Shown in pieces: positions 1 through 7,664 of a stretch of 32,193 nucleotides of DNA. The DNA is from an uncultured Acidiphilium sp. (GTDB lineage Bacteria; Bacillota; Clostridia; Christensenellales; Borkfalkiaceae). How positions within the stretch are numbered: position 1 is the first letter of the stretch; the number at the start of each line of letters is the position of its first letter. The stretch lies in the NCBI GenBank assembly GCA_902495325.1, contig CABUWK010000023.1, forward strand, positions 1 through 32,193. Reading direction: 5' to 3'. Made by a program: the position numbers and the translations under genes. The notes under the pieces were generated by a model that was not told the DNA's origin, ran no database searches, and saw only the letters and a list, made by a program, of their open reading frames with translations.

Positions 1-774
1 CCCGCCGATAAGTTCTTTATCTCGACGATTTCTCTTTTCTGGCATCTGAAAATCATGCGTAGGATCGCAGAGATCGCAGGGAAAAAAGAAGACGAAACGT
101 ATTACGCGGAAAAGGCGGAAGAGATAAAAGCCGCGATCAACGGAACTTATTACGATCCGCACGGAAAAACTTACGCGAACGGAACGCAGACGGAAAATTC
201 CATGTCGCTTACGCTCGGGATCGCTCCCGAAAAAGACAGGGCTGCGATCGCGGAAAACGTCGTGAAGGACGTGATCGCGAAAGGGTATCATTCTTCGTGC
301 GGGAACGTAGGGTATCGCCATTTGTTTTACGTGCTCGGCGAGTTCGGCTATATAAGCGAAGCCCTTGCGATCCTGAAGAATAAGGAATATCCCGGGTGGG
401 GATTCATGGTCGAAAACGGCGCGACTTCCGTCTGGGAGCGTTGGGAAAGCGAGATGTCCGACGAAATGGATTCCTTCGATCACCCGATGTTCGGAAGTTA
501 CGATGCTTTTTTCTATGCGTTTTTAGGCGGGATCCGCATCGATGCCGACGCATTCGGGTGCGATCGCGTTACGATACGCCCGCGCATGCCGGCGGAGATC
601 GATTTTGTGAACTGTTCGCTGAAGACGGTGCGGGGAAAAATCGTTTCCCGCTGGAAAAGAGAGGGCGGAAAAACGGTATGTCACGTGGAGATCCCGTACG
701 GTACGACGGCGGAATTTTCCGTCGGTTCGTTCCGTCGTTCTTTGCCGGGCGGCTGTTACGATTTCACGTTCTGA
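1..774 (+). CDS. GH78 alpha-L-rhamnosidase, C-terminal part (5' truncated by window edge)
   Basis: The frame is open from base 1, so this is the 3' end of a larger gene; about 257 residues are visible. The sequence carries the end of the (alpha/alpha)6 catalytic barrel, with the family motif GATSVWERW (the Glu matches the proposed catalytic base of GH78), the SFDHPMFGSYDAFFYAFLGG stretch, and the C-terminal beta-sandwich rich in VRGKIVSRW-type strands. GH78 enzymes release terminal alpha-L-rhamnose from glycosides. It resembles the full-length GH78 encoded at 17951-20629 but is not a copy of it. A 6-bp hairpin (774-791) follows the stop without a T-run, so no clear intrinsic terminator is visible. 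The upstream part and any signal peptide lie outside the window. Confidence 0.88.
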   Translation, partial: PADKFFISTISLFWHLKIMRRIAEIAGKKEDETYYAEKAEEIKAAINGTYYDPHGKTYANGTQTENSMSLTLGIAPEKDRAAIAENVVKDVIAKGYHSSCGNVGYRHLFYVLGEFGYISEALAILKNKEYPGWGFMVENGATSVWERWESEMSDEMDSFDHPMFGSYDAFFYAFLGGIRIDADAFGCDRVTIRPRMPAEIDFVNCSLKTVRGKIVSRWKREGGKTVCHVEIPYGTTAEFSVGSFRRSLPGGCYDFTF

Positions 775-910
775 TCCGGGAGAAACCGGATAGCCGCAGG
801 ACGGATTTTCCGGAAGCGCCGTTTTTCGCCCGGTACCGACGTTTTTTCGGGAAAACATCCGCAATGCGGACGCGGGCGGGAGAGTTTTCCGAAAATTTCA
901 CAAAAAGAGT

Positions 911-939
911 TTGACAAAGAAACCCGCAACGGGTATAAT
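911..939 (+). promoter_or_regulatory. Consensus sigma-70-type promoter of the V-ATPase operon
   Basis: A perfect TTGACA (911-916) and a perfect TATAAT (934-939) are separated by exactly 17 bp. The predicted start near 946 leaves a leader of about 100-165 nt before ntpF. No other promoter of this quality lies ahead of the operon. Confidence 0.9.
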
Positions 940-1110
940 GATTATAGTGATTCGCGTTTTAACGTGCCGTTTTCGGGCGCGGGTGAGTCGCTGTCGGATA
1001 ACCACGTTCTAAAATGAAAAGAAATACGGTTTTTAGGTGGAGTCTGTCATTTGCGGAAGAAGTATACTTTCTCGCAGGGACAGGCTCCTTTTTTAGCGGA
1101 GATCGTCGGA

Positions 1111-1428
1111 ATGATTGAAGAAGTTTTACAGGAAATTTTAAAAACCGAGGCGGAAGTCGACGAGAAGGTGCGCGCCGCCGAGAACAACGCCGCCGAAATC
1201 AGGCGTTCGGCGGATGCGGCGAGTGCCGAAAAGATCGATGCCGCGGTCAAGAACGCGCGGGCGGCAAAACAACTTGCCGTGAGGACCGCCGCAATGGAAG
1301 CAGACAGAGAATTCGACGAAGCGCTTGCGGAAGCCGGAAAGGAGTGCGAAACGCTCGTTTCGGAAAAAACCGCCGAAGCGGAAAAATTGTCCGAAGAAAT
1401 TTTCGGGAGGCTTAAGGCATGGCAATAG
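1111..1428 (+). CDS. ntpF: V-type ATPase peripheral stalk coiled-coil subunit (G/H-like)
   Basis: A 105-residue, Glu/Ala/Lys-rich protein predicted to be one long coiled coil (EILKTEAEVDEKV...ENNAAEIRRSADAA). This is the size and composition of the subunit that pairs with subunit E to form the peripheral stalks of V/A-type ATPases. Its place as first gene, ending 10 bp inside ntpI, matches the order of the Enterococcus hirae ntp operon. The ATG at 1111 has GGAG at 1098-1101 and gives a family-typical N-terminus. An in-frame TTG at 1051 has a stronger ribosome site (AGGTGGAG, 1035-1042) and would add 20 residues. I prefer 1111 on protein grounds, but the start is uncertain. Confidence 0.85.
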   Translation: MIEEVLQEILKTEAEVDEKVRAAENNAAEIRRSADAASAEKIDAAVKNARAAKQLAVRTAAMEADREFDEALAEAGKECETLVSEKTAEAEKLSEEIFGRLKAWQ

Positions 1429-3407
1429 CGGAAATGTCGACGATGACCGTCGTCCTCGCTGCCGCCGACAAAGAAAAACTTCTCGACGCATTGCAGAAAA
1501 CGGGCGCCGCGCAGCTGAAAAAAACGCGCGAGCTCGGATCCCTTGTTTTTTCGGAAGAAGACGACGGCTCCATATCCGCCGAACTCGACAGAACGGAGAA
1601 AACGCTTGCTTTTCTGATCGATATCCTTGCGGACGAAGCGAAAAAGAAAGGGGTTGCGATCGAGAAAGACGGTTTCGGCGTGACGAGAGAAGAATTTTTC
1701 GCCATGGGCGGGAGAGCCGGCGAAATGCGCGGCGTGATGAACGCGGCAGACGAGATTTCTTCCGCGCTCACGGCGTTGAAAAACGAGGAAGGAAAGATCT
1801 CCGGTACGATCCGCGCCTATTCGGCTTACGACTCGTTGAAGGGCAAATTTTCCGATTACCGCGACACGGCGTTCGCGTCCGTGCGTCTCGGGATCCTGCC
1901 GTTCGACAAAGCCGCGCGGGCGGCGGAACTTCTGTTTTCGATCGAAGGCTGTTCGTTCGAAACGGTCGGACAGAGCGGAAACGGGGCGGTGTTTGTTGCG
2001 GTGTGTCATAAAGAGGACGCCGCAACGCTCGACGCGTCTCTGTCCGAAGTCGGTTTTAACCGGTGTCCGTTCGACGGGGATTTTACCGCCGGAGAAAAAC
2101 TTTATTCGTTGTACGGCGAGAAAAAAAAGTTAAAAAAACAGGCGGAAGAAAAGATAAACGAGTTGTGCGCCTTTGCTTCTTCCGTAAAAGATCTGAAGCT
2201 ATATGCCGATTATCTCGCTTTTTTGCAAGAGAAAAGAGTGGCGGCGAACGGCTTCGGTAAAACGGAGAAAACAGTCGTGGCGGAAGGTTGGGTCCCGACG
2301 GAAGCCGCGGAAAACGTAGAAAAAGAGATCATGGCGGCGTGCCCCGGCGCATATGCGGAGTTTACCCCCGTCCCACGGGACGAGTTTGCGCCCACGCTGA
2401 TGAAAAATAAAAAAGTAACGAGAAATTTCGAAGCCGTTACCAATATGTATTCGCCGCCGGCATACGGCGCGCTCGATCCGAACGGGGTGATGGCATTCTT
2501 CTTTTCCCTGTTCATGGGATTGATCATGGCGGACGTCGGATACGGCGTGCTGATGATCGTCGGCGGGTTTCTCTTTGCGGCGAAACAGCGGGACGGGGCG
2601 ACCGTGCAACGGCTTTCCAAGGTATTTGCCTACGGCGGGTTCTTCGCGATCGCCTTCGGCGTTCTGTTCGATTCCTGGCTCGGGTTCGCGATCCTGCGGA
2701 ATACGCTCGGGGAAGGATACAACGCTTTCTATATGCAATACCTCGATGCGGTGGAAGCCCCCGCGACCATCGCCGGGATCAATATCCCCGCCATTCTGTT
2801 ATGGTGTCTCGGGCTCGGAACGGTGCAGATCGCCGTCAGCCTGATCATGAAAGCCGTTCAGCATTTCGGCAGAGGAGAGATCGCGGAAGGGATTTTCGGC
2901 GGGCTTGTCTGGGCGTTCGCGTTGTTTGCGTTCGTGTTCTGGGTGTTCTGTCTCGCTACGGGAAATTCCCTCGCAATGCCGATGGCTTACGTGACGGGCG
3001 GACTTGCCGTTCTCGGTATTCTGACCGCCGGCGTCGGCACGAAAGGATTCGGCAAGATCGGGAAATCTTTCATGTCGGTTTACGGCTTGCTTAATTACAT
3101 GTCCGATATCTTAAGCTACGCGAGACTTTACGGGCTGATGCTTTCGGGCGCGCAGATCGCTTCTATTTTCTCTACCACCCTTGCCGTGGGGATGCTGTTC
3201 CCCAAAGGGGTCGGCGGAGTGATCGCGGGTGTCGTCGTCATCGTGGCGGCAAACCTGTTCAACCTGGCGATGAGCCTTCTTTCGGCGTTCATTCACGATT
3301 CCCGCTTGCAGTACGTCGAGTTTTTCGGAAGATTTTACGAGAGCGAGGGCGAATTGTTCACTCCGCTCGGGCGGGCTTTCGAACACAGTTATTTCAAAGC
3401 GGAATAA
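1419..3407 (+). CDS. ntpI: V-type ATPase membrane stator subunit I (a subunit)
   Basis: A 662-residue protein with a long hydrophilic, partly coiled N-terminal half (to about residue 340) and a C-terminal half of roughly seven or eight membrane helices. This is the architecture of subunit a/I, which holds the stalks and forms the ion half-channels against the rotor ring. The family landmark SYARLYGLMLSG near the C-terminus supplies the essential arginine (Arg569), which displaces the ion from the ring glutamate. The stretch ALDPNGVMAFFFSLFMGLIMADVGYG, split around residue 360, is also typical. It overlaps ntpF by 10 bp. A 144-bp gap to ntpK follows, the largest gap inside the operon. Confidence 0.96.
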   Translation: MAIAEMSTMTVVLAAADKEKLLDALQKTGAAQLKKTRELGSLVFSEEDDGSISAELDRTEKTLAFLIDILADEAKKKGVAIEKDGFGVTREEFFAMGGRAGEMRGVMNAADEISSALTALKNEEGKISGTIRAYSAYDSLKGKFSDYRDTAFASVRLGILPFDKAARAAELLFSIEGCSFETVGQSGNGAVFVAVCHKEDAATLDASLSEVGFNRCPFDGDFTAGEKLYSLYGEKKKLKKQAEEKINELCAFASSVKDLKLYADYLAFLQEKRVAANGFGKTEKTVVAEGWVPTEAAENVEKEIMAACPGAYAEFTPVPRDEFAPTLMKNKKVTRNFEAVTNMYSPPAYGALDPNGVMAFFFSLFMGLIMADVGYGVLMIVGGFLFAAKQRDGATVQRLSKVFAYGGFFAIAFGVLFDSWLGFAILRNTLGEGYNAFYMQYLDAVEAPATIAGINIPAILLWCLGLGTVQIAVSLIMKAVQHFGRGEIAEGIFGGLVWAFALFAFVFWVFCLATGNSLAMPMAYVTGGLAVLGILTAGVGTKGFGKIGKSFMSVYGLLNYMSDILSYARLYGLMLSGAQIASIFSTTLAVGMLFPKGVGGVIAGVVVIVAANLFNLAMSLLSAFIHDSRLQYVEFFGRFYESEGELFTPLGRAFEHSYFKAE

Positions 3408-3551
3408 CGGATTTTCGACAGATCAAAATGAGAAATGTGCGGCTGTAAGGCGATAAACAAACGATTTCTCAGTTTCAAAAACAAAAAGCGTTGCCACGGC
3501 TTTAACGGGCAGAATAAATATAAGAAACTTATTTTTCGGAGGATGAAAACT
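3408..3551 (+). other. Intercistronic region before the rotor-ring gene, with inverted repeat
   Basis: No gene is visible. An 8-bp inverted repeat (TGAGAAAT 3429-3436, ATTTCTCA 3464-3471) is followed by an A/T-rich tract with a small dyad (ATAAG 3520-3524, CTTAT 3528-3532) just ahead of the GGAGG site of ntpK (3538-3542). The rotor subunit is needed in about ten copies per complex. An mRNA-processing or translation-enhancing role, as known upstream of E. coli atpE, is plausible but inferred. Confidence 0.4.
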
Positions 3552-3989
3552 ATGGACGGAAGAGCAATCGGCGTCATCGGATTGGCACTTTGCATGATTT
3601 TGTGCGGAACGGGTTCCGCACTCGGGCTTTATAAAACGGGTTCCGCGGCGGCGGGCGTACTTTCGGAGGACGGAAAGAAGTTCTCCAAGATCCTGATCCT
3701 CGCCCTTCTTCCCGCAACGCAGGGTATTTACGGCTTCCTGCTTTCCGTTATGAAGATCAGCGCCCTTCCCGTGGCGGGAGCGGTCGCTTCGGAAGGCTGG
3801 AAACTGTTCGGCGCGGCGGTCGCGCTCGGCGCAACGGGTCTCGCGTCCGCTCTTTTACAGGGAAAAACGGCGGCGTCCTGTATCTGCGCGATCGGTAAAA
3901 ACGGGCAGGGTTCTGGTAAATACGTGCTTTTCCCGGCGATGATCGAGTTCTACGCGATCCTTGCGCTCGTTCTCGGCATCATGCTGTAA
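3552..3989 (+). CDS. ntpK: V-type ATPase rotor ring subunit K (16-kDa type proteolipid)
   Basis: A 145-residue hydrophobic protein made of two fused helical hairpins (four membrane helices). It is the duplicated proteolipid of V-type enzymes rather than the two-helix c subunit of F-type. All side-chain groups known to bind sodium in E. hirae NtpK have counterparts: LPATQG (Leu53, Thr56, Gln57), Gln103 in LLQGKTAAS, and the ion-carrying Glu132 in helix 4 (PAMIEFYAIL). The ATG at 3552 has GGAGG at 3538-3542, nine bases upstream. Another ATG at 3543 directly abuts the ribosome site and is unlikely to be used. It follows the a subunit, with which it forms the ion path. Confidence 0.95.
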   Translation: MDGRAIGVIGLALCMILCGTGSALGLYKTGSAAAGVLSEDGKKFSKILILALLPATQGIYGFLLSVMKISALPVAGAVASEGWKLFGAAVALGATGLASALLQGKTAASCICAIGKNGQGSGKYVLFPAMIEFYAILALVLGIML

Positions 3990-4005
3990 AAAAGAGGAAA
4001 GAGAA

Positions 4006-4593
4006 ATGACGAGCGGAAAAAACGACGAAGCATTGATCGGAAGGATCCGCGAGGAAGGCGAAAAGAACGCCGCCGCGATCCTTGCGGATGCGGAGACCTA
4101 CCGCAAACAGGCGGAAGCGCGCGCCGAGGTGGAGATCGCGGAGACGGAAGCTCTTCTCGGAAAGGAAACGGTAAAAGAAGTTACTTCCGTGCATGCGAGA
4201 AAAAGAACGCTTGCCGCCTTGGAAAGAAGAAAACTTCTTCTCGGTGCGAAGCAGAAGGTGATCGACGGCGTGTATTCCCGCGCGCTTGAAAAGTGGCGGT
4301 CTGCGGGAAAGGCGGAAAAGCTTGCACGCACTGAGAAACTTCTTGTCAAATACGCGGAAGCGGGAGACGAAGTGATCCTTGCGGCAAACGGCGGGCTTTC
4401 CGCGGCAGACGTTTCGGCTTTGCCCGTCGTGAAGACAAAAGGACTTTTCGTGCGCGCAGACGGAACGTTTGACGGCGGGTTTGTGCTCTCGGGAAAGAAG
4501 TGCGACAAAGATTTCGGCGACGCGGCGGTTCTTGCCGCCGTGCGCGAAGAAACGGAAACGGAAATTGCCGGAAAACTGTTCGGCAGGGAATGA
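4006..4593 (+). CDS. ntpE: V-type ATPase peripheral stalk subunit E
   Basis: A 195-residue protein whose first ~100 residues are a charged helix (IGRIREEGEKNAAAILADAE...) that should pair with the coiled-coil product of ntpF. A compact C-terminal domain (ADGTFDGGFVLSGKKCDKDF) follows, which in this family binds the top of the A/B head. The size is normal. The ATG at 4006 is preceded by AGAGGAAAGAG. The gap to ntpK is 16 bp and the next gene begins one base after the stop, so translation is probably coupled. Confidence 0.93.
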   Translation: MTSGKNDEALIGRIREEGEKNAAAILADAETYRKQAEARAEVEIAETEALLGKETVKEVTSVHARKRTLAALERRKLLLGAKQKVIDGVYSRALEKWRSAGKAEKLARTEKLLVKYAEAGDEVILAANGGLSAADVSALPVVKTKGLFVRADGTFDGGFVLSGKKCDKDFGDAAVLAAVREETETEIAGKLFGRE

Positions 4594-4594
4594 T

Positions 4595-5575
4595 ATGACG
4601 GAAAAAAAGGACGTCGGTTTTATCGGCGCGCTCTGCAAATCGAAAGAAAGGCTGCTGATCGGGGAAGAGAAATTCGCGAGAATGATCGACACCGATACCG
4701 CGGAGGACGCTTTCCGTATGCTCAGGGAAAGCGGATTCGGCGGGGATGCGGAAGCCTCGGGCGCGCGGGACTTCGAAAAATTGATCGCCGCGGAAACGGA
4801 GAGTTTCAATCGGTTTCTCCGCGAATACGCACCGGGCGAAAACTATGCCGAGGCATTGCTCCTCGCGAACGATTTTCATAATGCCGACTGTCTCGTAAGG
4901 ATCGCTCACGGGTACGGCGGCGAAGGCATGCTGAAGGAAGACGGATATTATTCCGTAGCGGAAATCAGAAAGGCGACGGAAGGGAGCAGGGCGGAACTGC
5001 CGGAAGAGCTCCTTACGGCGATCCGTTCGGCAAATAAACTGTTTGACGACGGCGAGGCGGGCGGCGCGAAACTTACCACTTTGTTTCTGAACGCATACTA
5101 TGCGCGCATGGCGGCGATATGCCCCGATAAACTTGTGAAAAAGGCGATCGCAGCCGAGATCGACGCGAAGAACATCGCGGTGGCGATGCGCAGCGCGGAC
5201 GCAAAAACGGCAAAGGAAATGCGCCTTGCGGGCGGAACGCTTACGGACGGGGATTTTGCAACGCTTACGGGCGGCGATCTCCGCAGGATCCGTTCGGCGT
5301 TTCTGTATTCGCCCTTGCGGGAGCTCGTGGACGCCGCGCTCGACGAAAAAGAAAAAAACGCTCCCCTTATCGGATTCGAACGGCTGGCGGAAGGCGCGTT
5401 TTTAAAGACGCTGAAACAACGCCGTTATGAAACGGAAGGGGCGGTTCCTTATCTTCTGTATGCTTATTATAAAAGAAACGAACTGATAAACGTGCGTGTC
5501 GTGATGGCGGGAAAGCTGTGCGGCGCGGAAAAGGAAAGGATCAGAGGGAGGCTGAGAGAAGGTTATGACGGGTAA
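4595..5575 (+). CDS. ntpC: V-type ATPase central rotor subunit C (d-type)
   Basis: A 326-residue, mainly helical soluble protein. In V/A-type ATPases this funnel-shaped subunit sits on the K ring and docks the central shaft (D and F subunits). Family features include an N-terminal MTEKKDVGFIGALCKSKERLL segment and repeated helical stretches such as NDFHNADCLVRI and ELINVRVVMAGK near the C-terminus. The length agrees with the family. It starts one base after ntpE and its 3' end overlaps ntpG by 11 bp. Confidence 0.92.
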   Translation: MTEKKDVGFIGALCKSKERLLIGEEKFARMIDTDTAEDAFRMLRESGFGGDAEASGARDFEKLIAAETESFNRFLREYAPGENYAEALLLANDFHNADCLVRIAHGYGGEGMLKEDGYYSVAEIRKATEGSRAELPEELLTAIRSANKLFDDGEAGGAKLTTLFLNAYYARMAAICPDKLVKKAIAAEIDAKNIAVAMRSADAKTAKEMRLAGGTLTDGDFATLTGGDLRRIRSAFLYSPLRELVDAALDEKEKNAPLIGFERLAEGAFLKTLKQRRYETEGAVPYLLYAYYKRNELINVRVVMAGKLCGAEKERIRGRLREGYDG

Positions 5576-5891
5576 AACGGCGATCATCGGCAACGGCGAA
5601 AGCATACTTGCCTTCAAAGCCGGCGGCGTGGACGCATACCCTTGCGAAAATTCCGCCGAAGCGAGAACCGTTCTCCGCAGGATCGCCGGCGAATACGGCG
5701 TGATCTTTCTGACGGACGATCTCGCCTGCGAGATGGACGATCTTCTGAAAAGAATGCTCGAAACCCCTTATCCCGTGATCGTTCCGATCCCGTCCGAAAA
5801 GGGATCGAGCGGGTATGCGCAGAAGAAGATGAAAGAAGAAATGGAACGGGCGCTCGGCGTCGATATATTGTTTCAAAGAGAGGAAAGATAA
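5565..5891 (+). CDS. ntpG: V-type ATPase central shaft subunit F
   Basis: A 108-residue protein with the small alpha/beta fold of the F subunit: KTAIIGNGESILAFKAGGVDAYP at the N-terminus (glycine-rich first strand-loop), GVIFLTDDLACEM in the middle, and PVIVPIPSEKGS before the C-terminal helix. In the enzyme it binds the coiled-coil shaft subunit D and influences ATP hydrolysis. The start overlaps ntpC by 11 bp, and ntpA begins directly after the stop codon. Confidence 0.93.
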   Translation: MTGKTAIIGNGESILAFKAGGVDAYPCENSAEARTVLRRIAGEYGVIFLTDDLACEMDDLLKRMLETPYPVIVPIPSEKGSSGYAQKKMKEEMERALGVDILFQREER

Positions 5892-7664
5892 ATGCAGGGT
5901 AGAATCGTTAAGGTGTCCGGACCGCTGATCGTGGCGGAAAACATGACGGACGTCAAGATGTACGACGTTGTGAAAATCGGCGATAAAGGGCTTATAGGCG
6001 AAGTTATCGAGATCAGAGGAGACAGGGCGTCCATTCAGGTGTACGAAGAAACTTCCGGGCTCGGCGTGGGCGATACGGTGGAATCGACCGGGTATCCTCT
6101 GTCCGTCGAACTCGCTCCCGGATTGATCGAAGGCATTTACGACGGGATCCAGAGACCTCTCGGGAAGATCGTGGAGCTTTACGGCGACCGCATCACGAGA
6201 GGTATCCGCGTGAACAACCTCGACCACGAGAAAAAGTGGGCGTTCGCCCCTTGCGTGAAAACGGGAGATCTCGTCGAGGCGGGAGACGTGCTCGGCACGG
6301 TTCCCGAAACTTCGATCGTTCTCCATAAGATCCTTGTTCCCTACGGGGTGAAAGGCAGGGTGATCTCGGTACGCGAAGGAAATTTCGACATCACCGAAAC
6401 GATCGCCACGATCGAAGAGGAAGGCGGAAAGTTTACGGAAGTCTGCATGCTGACCCGCTGGCCCGTCCGTAAGGCGAGACCGTATAAAGAAAAAATGACG
6501 CCGTCCATGCCCATGGTGACGGGGCAGAGAGTGATCGATACCCTGTTCCCCATTGCAAAAGGAGGCGTAGCCGCCGTTCCCGGACCCTTCGGAAGCGGAA
6601 AGACGGTCGTTCAGCACCAGCTTGCCAAGTGGGCGGACGCGCAGATCATCGTTTACGTCGGCTGCGGCGAACGCGGCAACGAAATGACGGACGTTCTGAA
6701 CGAATTTCCCGAACTGAAAGACCCGAAAACGGGCGAACCGCTCATGAAGAGAACGGTGCTCATCGCGAATACCTCGGATATGCCGGTCGCCGCGAGAGAA
6801 GCGTCCATTTACACGGGCATCACCATTGCGGAATATTTCCGCGATATGGGGTATTCCGTCGCGATCATGGCGGATTCGACTTCCCGTTGGGCGGAAGCTC
6901 TCCGCGAAATGAGCGGAAGACTGGAAGAAATGCCGGGCGACGAAGGTTATCCCGCCTATCTCGCGTCCCGCTTAGCGGAATTTTACGAGCGCGCGGGCAT
7001 CGTGAAGGTGCTCGGCAGCGGCGACGTGACGGGTTCCGTTTCCGCGATCGGCGCCGTATCCCCTCCGGGCGGCGACCTTTCCGAACCGGTTTCCCAGGCA
7101 ACGCTGAGGATCGTAAAAGTGTTCTGGGGGCTTTCGGCGCAGCTCGCATACAAACGCCATTTCCCCGCGATCGACTGGCTGATCAGCTACTCGCTGTACG
7201 CCGACCGCATGAGCGGGTGGTATAACGAAAACGTCGGCGAGGATTTCATGGCTCTCCGCGCGTTCGTGATGAACGTTCTGCAGGAAGAAGCCAATCTGGA
7301 CGAAATCGTAAGGCTCGTCGGTATGGACGCCCTTTCTTATAAAGACAGAATGACGATGGAAACGGCGAAGATGATCCGCGAGGACTATCTGCATCAGAAC
7401 GCCTTCCACGAAGTGGATACCTTCACCTCTCTCGACAAGCAGTACCGCATGCTGAAACTCGTGAAAACGTTTTACGATTACGGCAACAAAGCCGTGAAGA
7501 ATTACGCCGAACTCGACGATATCTTAAACTGCCCGGCAAAGGAGAAGATCGGCAGGGCGAAATATATCGAGGAGAGCGCGATCGGGCAGCTCGACGCGAT
7601 CGAAAACGAGTTGAAAGAAGAACTGAACGCCCTTTGCGTGGGAGGGGAAGACAACAATGGTTAA
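5892..7664 (+). CDS. ntpA: V-type ATPase catalytic subunit A
   Basis: A 590-residue catalytic head subunit. It carries a beta-barrel N-terminus (GRIVKVSGPLIVAENM), the V-type non-homologous insert (around residues 110-190), the P-loop GPFGSGKT at 231-238 with Lys237, and GERGNEM with the catalytic glutamate Glu260. These residues and the full length indicate an active ATPase. Three copies alternate with subunit B to hydrolyse or make ATP coupled to ion flow through the a/K membrane part. It starts directly after ntpG and ends 8 bp inside ntpB. Confidence 0.98.
   Translation: MQGRIVKVSGPLIVAENMTDVKMYDVVKIGDKGLIGEVIEIRGDRASIQVYEETSGLGVGDTVESTGYPLSVELAPGLIEGIYDGIQRPLGKIVELYGDRITRGIRVNNLDHEKKWAFAPCVKTGDLVEAGDVLGTVPETSIVLHKILVPYGVKGRVISVREGNFDITETIATIEEEGGKFTEVCMLTRWPVRKARPYKEKMTPSMPMVTGQRVIDTLFPIAKGGVAAVPGPFGSGKTVVQHQLAKWADAQIIVYVGCGERGNEMTDVLNEFPELKDPKTGEPLMKRTVLIANTSDMPVAAREASIYTGITIAEYFRDMGYSVAIMADSTSRWAEALREMSGRLEEMPGDEGYPAYLASRLAEFYERAGIVKVLGSGDVTGSVSAIGAVSPPGGDLSEPVSQATLRIVKVFWGLSAQLAYKRHFPAIDWLISYSLYADRMSGWYNENVGEDFMALRAFVMNVLQEEANLDEIVRLVGMDALSYKDRMTMETAKMIREDYLHQNAFHEVDTFTSLDKQYRMLKLVKTFYDYGNKAVKNYAELDDILNCPAKEKIGRAKYIEESAIGQLDAIENELKEELNALCVGGEDNNG

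Noticed and set aside
774..791. Hairpin ATCCGG/CCGGAT as terminator of the first GH78 gene
   Set aside because: Only 6 bp and not followed by a T-run.
1014..1118. 34-codon ORF in the V-ATPase leader as a real gene
   Set aside because: No ribosome site ahead of the ATG; kept only as a remark on possible leader translation.
5541..6617. 358-codon minus-strand ORF opposite ntpG and ntpA
   Set aside because: Antisense shadow of highly conserved V-ATPase subunits.
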